Below, piece by piece: positions 45,257-55,210 of a stretch of DNA of 64,000 nt. Under the pieces are notes generated by a model. The model was not told the origin of the DNA. It searched no databases and saw nothing but the letters and a program-made list of their open reading frames with translations. The stretch covers positions 28,740,629-28,804,628 of the forward strand of contig CM073592.1 of assembly GCA_037074705.1 (NCBI GenBank), written 5' to 3'. This DNA is from Zhengitettix transpicula. Lineage: Eukaryota; Arthropoda; Insecta; Orthoptera; Tetrigidae. Positions within the stretch are counted from its first letter, which is position 1, and every line of letters starts with the position of its first letter. Both the position numbers and the translations under genes were made by a program.

Positions 45257-46267
45257 TAAGAAATAAATAAATAAAAATATCTCTCGGGTTTTTTACTTTG
45301 ATTGAAGGTTTACATTTTCACCTGTATTTGTACAGCAATGTGAAGCGTCTCCGACGTCCGCCCCCCCCCTTCCTTTCCCCTCCCCGAAAAAAATCACAAC
45401 AGGCACTTGCTTTAGGAATTAGTCTCGTGCGAAATTGTTATTCATGTTGCATGTTTTGAACGAGTCCCCGCACCATTGTTTTGATTCGCTAAAATCAGAG
45501 TTTCCGCTGAGAGGAAAGAGGAGCGCGGTGCTACCTGCGACACCTGGAGCATTGTCATGCAAATCCTGATTGAACTGTCCCACGTTAACATTAACACCTC
45601 ATGCATCAGCGCTCGTTTGTAGAGCCGTAAATCCTCCACGGACATGCTTTACAACTTCCTCCGCCACAGCTTCTTTTATAAATTGATAAGTCCCGCGACC
45701 CGAATAAATACTCCCTTTTGTGGAGCCCAAGGAAACATAAATAAATTTCGGGAACAACGACGGAAAACGGTTTTAATTTTTTTTTTACCCGTGCCTCTCC
45801 GCCAAAATTAAGAGGCTCTCTGTGCTAAATAAAGAAAGTCATCGACCTGTCCCACGGTAAAGTAGAATGTCACGAGTTCATAACCGTGGGAGTGTAGCAA
45901 CATACGTGGGCGATGACGCACGAGATTAAGAATGGATTTAAAATAAAGGTCACGTCGGGTTAGAACTATTTTTAGCCTTTAATCGTGAGACTTATCAAAG
46001 ATCAAACGTTTCTCTATTTTATAAACCATGTAATATAAATAATCAAAAGATCCGTCATAACAAATATATTTAATAAGATAAATTAACAACCATAAGAACA
46101 TACATTATTAATTATATTCTGTACATTTTTGTTCTTTTCACCAGGTTGCTATGCTTCTACGGGACCAGAATTTTTTTTCCATAAGTGGTGTAAAGAAATC
46201 GCCCATTATATAACACTTTTTCTTCTTCCAAAATTTTATCTAAGATGAAAAATAATTATATATATAG
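45257..46267. other. GC-rich island and flanks
   Basis: The island 45340-45900 is not repeated in the window and carries SOX- and POU-type sites. No coding frame is convincing. The flanks are AT-rich. Confidence 0.35.
45550..45564 (+). promoter_or_regulatory. SOX-POU composite site
   Basis: CATTGTCATGCAAAT is an exact match to the composite element CATTGTYATGCAAAT bound jointly by SOX and POU factors in animals. A separate SOX-type CATTGTT lies at 45474-45480. In insects such pairs (SoxN or Dichaete with Drifter/Vvl) act in neural and glial enhancers. Function here is inferred from sequence only. Confidence 0.4.
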
Positions 46268-46446
46268 AAAACCAATAAACATCGGTCAATTTTCGGCCAC
46301 GGTAGTCGGCACCTATCTATCAATTTGTTTTAAAAAACTTGAACATGATGAGGTCGCAAATAAAGCGATGAAACGTTGTTTAATTCTAAAAGAACAAATT
46401 ATTATTTTTCTGACTTAAAATTGGCTGATATTTATTTATTTATTAA
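46268..46446 (+). mobile_element. Foldback-type element (family E)
   Basis: The left end CAATAAACATCGGTCAATTT mirrors the right end AAATTGGCTGATATTTATTT. The module at 46346-46378 reads TGATGA, G, GTCGC, 7-nt loop, GCGAT, GAAAC, GTTG, with five pairs including one G-T. The left module appears lost. Confidence 0.6.
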
Positions 46447-48225
46447 TGATACATTAAAATTAAATAATGTTTATAATCCATTAATTTTTTATTTTTTATT
46501 ATTTTTGAAAAAATATTATTAATTTTAATTTTAATTTGGAAAAAAAAGTTATTATTAAATTACAAGAATTTTGAAAATTTATGTCTTGATTATTAATATT
46601 ATTTTAAATTTTATTTTTCCTCTCAACAATTAAGATTATCAGATTAATAGTGTTTATTTTCACATTAGATCATTTTTAGATGCAGAAAAAAATATTATGT
46701 AATTTTGTGACTTGTTCTTTACATCAATTATAAGAAAAAATTCTGTTTCCGTAGAAACCTGACGTAAAACCCTTATGAAACTACAAAAATGTACGGAAAC
46801 GTCGTTGTGTTGAAGAAAATATTTTAAAATGTTTATTATAACGGTCGTTCATTTATTTAATTTACCTGATTAATTAAAACAGTCGTAAAGTATTGGTAAT
46901 AAATATAATTGATCATTTTACACTAAATTAAAACAAGTTGTCACTGAAAAATAGTAATTTTATGTTTGTAATAAATATTTCCCCCCCAGTCTCATTAAAA
47001 AATTAAGGCATTCAATTTAGTCCTGCGTATTTACTCTAAGGATTCTTCGTGATGTTGAAACTTCAAGAAACACCCTTAGCGTAAACATACAATGAAAATT
47101 AACGATCTTAATTTCTGAATGGCTTTAGGACATGGTGAAAATTTTTCGGACTAATCTACAGCTACTCAATCGTAGTAAGTAATATTTTAACGATAATTGT
47201 CTTTTGTGAAAAACCGGTACTCAGAAGCAAAATTTAATTTCCGTGTAAAAATATTTTTTTTTTTCCCGGGGAAAATCTGCTGGAGCGGATATGAGGATGT
47301 TAGCGGTGGACATAATGGAGTGGCGACGTCGAGGACCCGCCAGACTGGCGACAAAGCCCATCAGCTCGCTAGTTTTAGCCTGAGGATAATCCCCCGCAAT
47401 AGCAAATGTTAGTCCCGCGAAAGAGGCGGCCGCTCATTTGTGTCCACTCCTGTGCGGTGACGACCCTTACGCCAGAGATGACACGAAAAGGGCGCCCCCC
47501 GCGAGAGACAACCCCCACAGGGAACCGCCAGACTCGTATTTCACTCAAACAACTGAAATATGTTACCCTTCACTGAATTGCATAAAGTGCGGCCATCCCC
47601 GGCGCACTTCAAAGACCTCCAAGTCTCATAACTCACCTCGTCCAACACAATCAGTTTCTGCGCGGTGAATTACCGCCTCGGTTTTGGATTTAAAATCTGA
47701 TAAAAATCAATAATTAATAACACAGTCGTCGTGAAGAAGTATTAGTGGTTTCGTATACTGGAAACTTTAATGTACGTATTACCATTACAGCAGGAATATT
47801 CAAAGTCCAAAGTATATTAGTGAAATTTAATACCATTACAAACCATGGAAAATAATTTATTTTATTGCTGCATGTCATAAGATTCTGTTGACATTTCAAG
47901 CTTTGCTCACGCCCGTTATCTAAAACCGCCTATGAGTGGAGATGGATAAGAAGAGCAAAATAGAACAGAAAATGGCGTCGGAGTGTCATTAGCCAAATTT
48001 TTCTGTTTTTAATCACATCTGAACCACGTGCTGTAACGCTTTCAATATATTTTAATAACAATAGTAATGAACACCCATTTAATTCATGCACCCTGATCTT
48101 TCCGTATTATTTCGCGGAGTCCTTAATTTTTTTTTACATTCCATAAGAATGACTTTCTCGTCACCATTTAGGTGAAACGTCTTCCTCATTTTTTGTCGGT
48201 TCACGTAATATTTATTATTATTCGA
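46447..48225. other. Unassigned DNA
   Basis: AT-rich to 47200. At 46790-46812 TGTACGGAAACGTCGTTGTG is the 3' half of a decayed module. The island 47270-47670 is GC-rich with short overlapping frames and no recognised gene. Nothing else was found. Confidence 0.35.
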
Positions 48226-48355
48226 TATTCATTTAATGAATAAAGATAACAACGATCAATTTTACCAGAAAAAAATGTTTATTATTAAACTAAAAGAAGA
48301 AGTCATTACAATAATACGACGTTTCGATAACATGGAGCCCCATCACACTAAATGG
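48226..48355 (-). repeat. Foldback family terminus (E/F/G relative)
   Basis: On the minus strand GATGGGGCTCCATGTTATC is followed by GAAACGTCG. The outer end comes next: TTTCTGGTAAAATTGATCG then TATCTTTATTCATTA. A matching right end lies at 49660-49715 (TTTCTGGAAAATTGGTCG). The interval 48226-49715 may therefore be one larger, nested element. Confidence 0.45.
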
Positions 48356-48479
48356 ACCGTCTAAGTTTAACATATGCATATGTGCATAAATTCAAAACTG
48401 ATGGAAGTCCAAAAAATAGTGGATGATTTTTTATTTTAATAAATAAAAGTTTTAAAACGTCTGTTTTGAATTAATAATA

Positions 48480-49655
48480 ATTAATTTATGACCTTATACA
48501 GACACTTTATTTTTTATTTATATTATGACGACGTTTTGATGCCTTTTTGTTACAAGACTGGTATTACTAAATCTCCAGATGTTACGTCAAACTCTCAAAG
48601 CTGCAGCATGTCATTTAGTCTTCGTACAATCTTGTTAACCTTTAAGTGAATTCTTAAATAGTTTTCTCAAATTTTAGTCTTACCTGTTTTGCGAGATCGT
48701 GCTGTTAGTTTTAATAGAGATTCAAATTACTTTTAAAATAAATATAAAAAAATATTGTGGGCTCGGATACTCCGGTCTGATATAATTTATTTAAAAATAA
48801 AAAGGGAAGATACGTATTTTGAGGATATCAAAAAATAATTTTTTTTTCATTTACTTATTGCTCTGCTATATTTGTAAATAATTCCCAAAGAAAATACACA
48901 GTTATTTGAATGGTTGTATCCATGAGAAAAAAATCTATTGAATGGAGCAACATATTCATCTGACTGGAAAAATGAGCCATAAACCACTTCTGGAGTAAAA
49001 AAAAAAAAATTAATGGAAAGTTTTTCAAAACTGTGAGAATTTAATAACTTGTTAATCGTTTAGTTGTGCTAGTTTATTATATTAATTTTCTAAGTTGTTT
49101 CTTGTTTCTTTTTGCGTACTTTAGCTTGTCTTTGTTTACTTTGTACAAGTATACTATAATTTAATTAAAATACTATTTCCTACTTACCATTAGTAAGTAT
49201 TATTAAATATTTTCTAAATCTCAAAAAATAATGCTATTCATAATTCAAATATCTGTATTAAATAAATATTTAAATATAAAATAAATATCAATCTATACTA
49301 TATATAAAATAATTATAGGTAAAGAATTATTTTATATATTAATATATCTATATATAAACATACCAATTAAAATTTAATTGAAACCATCAATACTTGCATA
49401 ATCAATACAAGAAAATAAACAAGGTTACAGAACAAAGAAGAATTTAAATAAATAATCACAAATTAATTATCAAAAATATCTAAAAAAAATCTAATCATAC
49501 ATAAAAATTAAGCCATAGTTAATTACAATAAAATGAAAATTTAAACTTACCTTAAACACTAAATTAATCAAATAAAACGTATCGAAACGTCGTCATAATA
49601 ATAATAAAAAAATAATACGTGTCTGTTTAAGGTCATCAATTGTTTTATTAATAGA
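48480..49655. mobile_element. Large family F element with about 1 kb interior
   Basis: The left arm (48480-48560, minus strand) has GACGTTTTGATGCC and the GTGTCTGTATAAGGTCAT end. The right arm (49574-49655) has TATCGAAACGTCGTCATAA and GTGTCTGTTTAAGGTCATC. Both modules are half-lost. The interior is extremely AT-rich and non-coding. Its first 370 bp recur inverted at 50204-50514. Confidence 0.5.
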
Positions 49656-50514
49656 ATAATATTTATTTTTCTGGAAAATTGGTCGTTTTTCTGCTTATTT
49701 ATTGTCAATATTAAATTATTCGACATCACTTTGAAATGTGCTCCTAGACAGAAACGAATCAATAGGAGTTTTCAAAACTACCATCCAGCATTACTTGTTA
49801 AAAAAATTAATTTGTTCAAGGTATTGATACAACAACAATGAGGTTTTCATTTACCCTACAGACGCTTTCCCACGACGTTGTAGAATCGCATCGATCACCG
49901 CTTTCTTTCCCAACTTGCTTCCAGGCCGAGTCGTGGAACTGGAGCGAACGCCAGATTGTTACAGATCGCTTCCTACGGCCTGAATTATAGGACACGATAT
50001 TCAAATGCGGATTTAAATGTGAATTTATTTCGTTCGGAAGCATTGTGTCCGAAATCATTTATCAATATATTGAGAAGTAGAGCGATTAATTTCGTGAGCC
50101 GTGTGGGAAGCGGCCGCATTAGCATTCACCACGACGTTTATTGGTTTCAATCGAGTTCAGGTTGAGTATTTTTACAAAAGGAAAGCAAACTTTCAATTAA
50201 TAATTTTTTTTTTACTCGAGAAATGGTTTATGGCTCCTTTTTCCAGTCAGATGAATGTGTTGCTCCATTCAATAGATTTTTTTCTCATGGATACAACCAT
50301 TCAAATAACTGTGTATTTTATTTGGGAATTATTTACAAATATAGCAATAGGTAAATGAAAAAAAATTATTTCTTAATATCCTCAAAAATATCCGAGCCCA
50401 CAATATTTTTTATATTTATTTTAAAAGTAATTTGAATCTCTATTAAAAGTAACAGCACGATCTCGCAAAACAGGTAAGACTAAAATTTGAGAAAACTATT
50501 TAAGAAAGTTAATC
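48637..50514. repeat. Long inverted repeat, arms of about 310-370 bp
   Basis: Left arm 48637-49008, right arm 50204-50514. Landmarks shared in reverse order include TTAAATAGTTTTCTCAAATT, CCTGTTTTGCGAGATCGTGC, TGTGGGCTCGGATA, ATGGTTGTATCCATGAGAAA and GGAGTAAAAAAAA. The left arm holds about 50 extra bases after GGCTCGGATA. The inner ends are both poly(A)-like, so these may be two opposite copies of a poly(A)-ended repeat. Confidence 0.85.
49716..50203. other. Unassigned spacer inside the inverted repeat
   Basis: The part 49850-50150 is GC-richer and not repeated. Frames of 69-85 codons have no domain. The rest is AT-rich. Confidence 0.35.
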
Positions 50515-50515
50515 T

Positions 50516-51129
50516 TCTATATAATAAAAAAGGATGTATATTTGTATGTATGTATGTATGTATGTATGTATTTACGTTGTTCTTTATACAAATTTTATCG
50601 CGTGGACAGAATGCAACAAAAATTGGTATACGTATTCTGCCAAAATCGAGAACCGGTACTGTGAGGGTGACAAACCCTTAGCATAAAGGTGGAAAGAATT
50701 ATAATTAAAAACCGTGATCATTAAATATTAAATTACTGCGCGCCAAGAGACAATGACGTCACGCGAGAGAAAGACGTTACTACGCAACGAACAAAGGAAA
50801 TATTTCCTTTATTAGGAATGAAATAAAGCAGAAATATGTTCTTTAAATAAAAAGTATAATTTTATACAGCAATGCTACATCGAATGGTAATAAAGAAGAA
50901 TACTAATTACTTTACCATCCTTGCGGAAAATGTAAGTTAATTTTCGCGCTGTATTAGTTGTGAGTCTAGCTAACAATTTCATCAATGTAATATTTCGTAA
51001 TGTATGAAGACTGAGTGACAATTGACAATTATATCCTGAAATACTCAAGGAATATATTTAAGTATTCAATTAAATACTTTTTCGAGTTTATATAAATAAG
51101 TACACAAGCAACGCCGGGCACCCAGCTAG
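50516..51129 (+). mobile_element. Short non-autonomous Helitron, complete
   Basis: Starts TCTATATAATAAAAAAGG and ends AACGCCGGGCACCCAGCTAG. Over 90% alike to 2418-3011 and 57249-57891 by eye. A (GTAT)n run of about seven units lies at 50543-50571. No protein is encoded. The next Helitron begins at the following base. Confidence 0.85.
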
Positions 51130-51534
51130 TCTAATAAATAAAGCAGAGTGTTTGTTTGTTTGTTTGTATGTTCCTTATACAAATCTACACCGGTGGAGCA
51201 AATTTCACCAAATTTCGTACACGTCTTCTTTGCGACCAGGAAACAAACACTGTCGGGGTGAGACGCGTCTACCACCCCCACAAGCGGGGGTGGAAATATT
51301 TAAACATGCTAAATCAGCCTATATTTGAGTCGGATAAATACTTTTAGGGGTTAGAGATATTGATAGTGTTTCTACCGATATTATCTGAATATAATTTTCA
51401 TCCTCTACACCCTCGGGAAAGGGCACCCTTAGGGTTAGGGGTGGAGAATTCAAATATACACCGGTGGCGCAAATTTCACCAAATTTCGTACACGTGTTCT
51501 TTGCGACCAGGAAACAAACACTGTCGGGGGTGAG
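51130..51534 (+). mobile_element. Helitron, longer type, 3'-truncated, joined head to tail
   Basis: It starts TCTAATAAATAAAGCAGAG directly after the CTAG of the previous element. The body matches 39446-40223 in reverse. A block of about 75 bp (ACCGGTGGAGCAAATTTCAC to AACAAACACTGTCGGGG) occurs at 51188-51258 and again at 51460-51531, where the copy ends without a Helitron 3' end. Confidence 0.75.
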
Positions 51535-51716
51535 TAAATAAAAATCATCCAATTTTAAAAAATAATTTATTAAATTAACAACGTTTTATCGCTTAATCTA
51601 ATTTTTTTTAAAAAAAACTTGAACTTGATGAGGTCGCAAATTAAGCGATGAAACGTTGTTAATTTAATCAAATATTTTTTCTGACTTAAAATTGGCTGAT
51701 GTTTACTTATTTATTA
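51535..51716 (+). mobile_element. Foldback element (family E)
   Basis: Left arm TAAATAAAAATCATCCAATT with AATTAACAACGTTTTATCGC; right arm GCGATGAAACGTTGTTAATT with AAAATTGGCTGATGTTTACT. Each arm is about 80 bp. The right module (51626-51658) reads TGATGA, G, GTCGC, loop, GCGAT, GAAAC, GTTG. The left module keeps only the GAAAC side. The element adjoins the truncated Helitron. Confidence 0.65.
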
Positions 51717-52233
51717 GTTTTCTCAAAGGTCAGAATACATACATATATATAAGAAAGTCTCTGTTCAAATTTAAACGTGCCTTCGCTGTCTGGGCACCAC
51801 GTTTAAATTCAGGTTGTCTCCATTCACTTCTCATCACTGAGCATAAATTTCTCTGTCCGCCTTTAAATCTTTGTCGATATTAACCGTCCATTATCTCCTC
51901 TGTAATTTTACTAATCACATAATATAAATTTCTGTTAAATTCTACTAACAGTTTCGACAAGCCAATCAATCAATGTCATTCACCTTGCCTTTAGTATATT
52001 GGTATGAAGAACAATGTAAGTCGTGACCCTTCCCAAGAAACAGGATATTGGCTTCGGAAATTTCGGAAGAAATCTGCTCGTTGCTCTGTTTCTTGACGCT
52101 TTCCGTAGAGGCGGAAACAGTGCTAAAGGTTCCGAAGAATTCTATGGCGATATTTTTGGATGATTGTAATTCCAATATGTTCTATGGTCCTTCATATGTA
52201 CAGTGATTTTTAAGAGGCATATTTAAAAAAATT
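51717..52233. other. Unassigned DNA
   Basis: No gene or RNA was recognised. The frames are short and lack domains. Confidence 0.4.
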
Positions 52234-52643
52234 ACTTCAGTTGTAGACATTATGGTAAAAAGGACTGTTGACGTAGACGTTGATGACTAGAAAAAACCAA
52301 AAACAGTCTCCAAGTTTATAAACATACCTTCTTGTCTTATAATTAACATCACATTAACTTTAAAAAATATTAGTACCTATAGGTACTTAGTCACTACTAT
52401 GAAACTATGTTGTTATTCAACAAGGTCTGTTTTAAAACTGCTCCATTAAGTGGTTCAGTGTGCAGCATTTCAATCGAAAATCGATACTATAGTAACGAAA
52501 CTATGGTATCGATTTAACATATTGTTAATGTTCATTCAGGATGATTATAACAATGACTGGAAAAATTCCGACTATATATTTAATAAAGTTATAAACTTGG
52601 AGACTGTTTTTGGTTTTTTCTACTCATCAACTTCAGTTGTAGA
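52234..52643. repeat. Perfect 14-bp target-site duplication of element I
   Basis: ACTTCAGTTGTAGA occurs at 52234-52247 and 52630-52643, directly flanking the insertion. Confidence 0.9.
52248..52629. mobile_element. Foldback element (family I), copy 2
   Basis: Starts CATTATGGTAAAAAGGACTG and ends TTTCTACTCATCA. The outer arms match 26788-27109: AACAGTCTCCAAGTTTATAA on the left and TTATAAACTTGGAGACTGTT on the right. Both copies share the central palindrome GTACCTATAGGTAC. This copy has about 140 bp of different centre (52415-52535) with a second small palindrome around TCGATACTATAGTAACG. No protein is encoded. Confidence 0.75.
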
Positions 52644-52820
52644 ATAAAGTAACAATTTATTTATTACAATATATATTTGAAAAATGTAAAATATTATTGT
52701 GTTGAGAATTCAGTTATTATTTAAGAGTTAATGGTATATTTCATTGGAAATAAATTTTTTAATTCTTGAGTTTATAAATGTATTTTAATAATACATCGAT
52801 TAATTTATAATTGTTCACCT
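52644..52820. other. AT-rich DNA between elements
   Basis: Nothing was recognised. Confidence 0.4.
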
Positions 52821-53792
52821 TGTGGTAGCCATTTAAGTAATAATTAACAGGTAGGCTTTAATTAAATAAAAAGATAATCAAAATTTAAAACGTAAAATAA
52901 AATTTATTATCAAATTGTGGCTTCAAACTCAAAAACAATTACAATCAAAAATTTTATATCTCAGGGCCTTTTTATGGGTTTCATGATTAGGACACGATAA
53001 AAGTAGAATTTGACTAATTAACAATTCAAAATATAATTTACTTAAAATAAAACAATAATTCAATCAATGAAAAGAAAACTAGAAGAAAGCGAACGAACGA
53101 AATCTGACTTTATCCTTTAATTAGCGTTTACAATATTATTCAAAATTATGTTACTTACGGTCTGTCGGTCTGGTACCGGAACAATCAATTTTTACCTTGT
53201 TCGAACACTTTTACACTTTAATTTTTACTCATCAGGCCTTGGTTTTCACTGACTCTAATTAACACTTTTTAGTTTGCCAAATGTTGGTTCTCTGTTCGTT
53301 AAGGATATGTTATTCACTCGTTCCGACGATAATTAGACGCTGGATGCAATTACTTGGTCTTCCAAAATTTAAACAATGGTCTAATTTGAGAATAGAAATT
53401 AGACTTCTGCACTCAAAATGTTTATCGATGAATATTTGGATGTTTATTTCACAGACTGCAACATATAACAAAATTGTTCTAACTGGTCTCGCTGTTCTAC
53501 TACCGGTATCTGGACTCTTTCTAAATACTTCATAAGTCCACAGCAGTCTTTCGGCACCAACTCTATCCTAGCTGGCTGTAGACGTAAAGCCTGACTTAGA
53601 CTTTCCTGGCTGGCTGTAGACGTAAAACTGATCCAGACTTTCGTGCACGCAAACGCCATTTTGACTTTTCGACAAAGCAGCCGAGCTGGCTTCTCCATTG
53701 TTGCTTTGTTTGATCAGACCGCTATAATGGATTTATCAAACAATTCAAATTTTATGTCCAAACAATTACTGGCCTAATTAATTATTGCTACA
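52821..53792 (-). mobile_element. LTR-like repeat (family C), copy 1
   Basis: Begins TGTGGTAGCC and ends TTGCTACA, giving short inverted TGT/ACA ends as in LTRs. Landmarks shared with copy 2 are AACTCAAAAACAATTACAAT, ATCTCAGGGCCTT, TGTTACTTACGG, two GGCTG...AGACGTAAA units, GCCATTTTGACTTT-CGACAAAGCA and GGCCTAATTAATT. Length is 972 bp. No internal retroviral-type genes lie nearby, so I infer a solo LTR or unknown repeat. No target-site duplication was found. Confidence 0.45.
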
Positions 53793-55210
53793 GTATAAAT
53801 ATTTATTTTGCTGCTTTGCACACAGGTTAATATTATATATATAAAAATATAGACTTTTAGACTTTTGCATCAGTAGTTTAATTTGAGCCAAGTTATCTTA
53901 TTTTTTTTAAAACTACAAATTTACGTCTGATTGAAAATTAATGATAAGATACAGAAGTGATAATACCTGTGTGTGTTATTTCTATTATCACTTATTTTGT
54001 CTGTATTTGGCTATTTTTTCCTTTTTCTTATTATCTTATTTTTTGACCGGTATCAATTGAATGTATCGTATTTGAATGCTTGTGACTTGGCTTGCAGGAT
54101 GGACTCATTGTTCTCGAGGGGGCCTGGTGTTGCACGCCCGGGGCAATCACAACAACGCCACTCTTCTCTCCCATGTGTGCGTTTGGTCCCGTGACGTCAC
54201 GGGGGTAAACATTGCGTGACAATGGAGCGGGAGAGGCACACGCGTGTTCCCTGGAGGACCCTTCACGGCAAGGGAAGGGTGTAATGGATGCGATTGCCGC
54301 CCATTGTTGGGCTACGAGCTGCATGTACACCACTAATTACGTCGGAGTGATTGCAGCGCGGCGCCCCCTCCGTCGCGGCAACACACTGCGCACGGAAAGA
54401 CGAGAAACATTTACTTTCTCCAGAAAACACTCTCCCTCCTCTGCTCTGGACACTACGCAGTGTGCTGGCACTCGCCGGAATTTACGGAGGAAAATACTGA
54501 ATTTTTTATACAGTTTTAAATTTAATTCATATATTGTTTTCACGACGACAGTACTCTAGATAGGAGTCATGGAAAGACGATATGATGGTTCTGTCGCAGA
54601 CCGTATTTGGAAGATACAGAAAGACAACCAAACAAATATTTAACACCAATTTCATAACAGCACCAAAAAAACCTGTATTTTGTAAACGAGTAGCCAGATA
54701 AGAGACAAAATTAAGTAATAAAATAAATTTTATTGCAAACCTTGTTGCTTTCGTCAGGTGATAAAAACCGCAAGAACGACTCACCGCTCTAACCAGGTGA
54801 CGAACTACAACAGAGATAATCGAGAATCACGAGGGGTGGCTATCAATTAATTGGATAGAGTTTCTCACTGAATAGTAGATTTCTTAGAAAACATGTTATG
54901 GCTGTAGGAAGAAACTTTATGTAATGCGTCTACCTGTAGAAGCAATAATAATTCAAAAAGATATGTCAGGTTAATTAATGTCAGCATAAGTGATGAATAA
55001 GGAGTAAAATACGAACGGTTCAAGAAATTTAAATAATATAACATGTTAATCATTCATTTATAGATATTAAATCTTTAACAAGCTCAAATATTTACAAAAA
55101 TATTTTAAAAAAAATATAAATAATATGATTTGAAAAGAAAGCAATTGATTTGAAATAAATAAAATCAGAGATAACTTGAAATATTACATGTTTAATATTT
55201 TAAAGGTTTA
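53793..55210. other. Unassigned DNA with a small G relative and a GC-rich island
   Basis: The stretch 53938-54035 is a short family G foldback: TTAATGATAAGATACAGAAG, short centre, then TTTTGTCTGTATTTGGCTAT. The island 54090-54490 is GC-rich with overlapping frames on both strands and no recognised gene. The rest is AT-rich. Confidence 0.4.
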
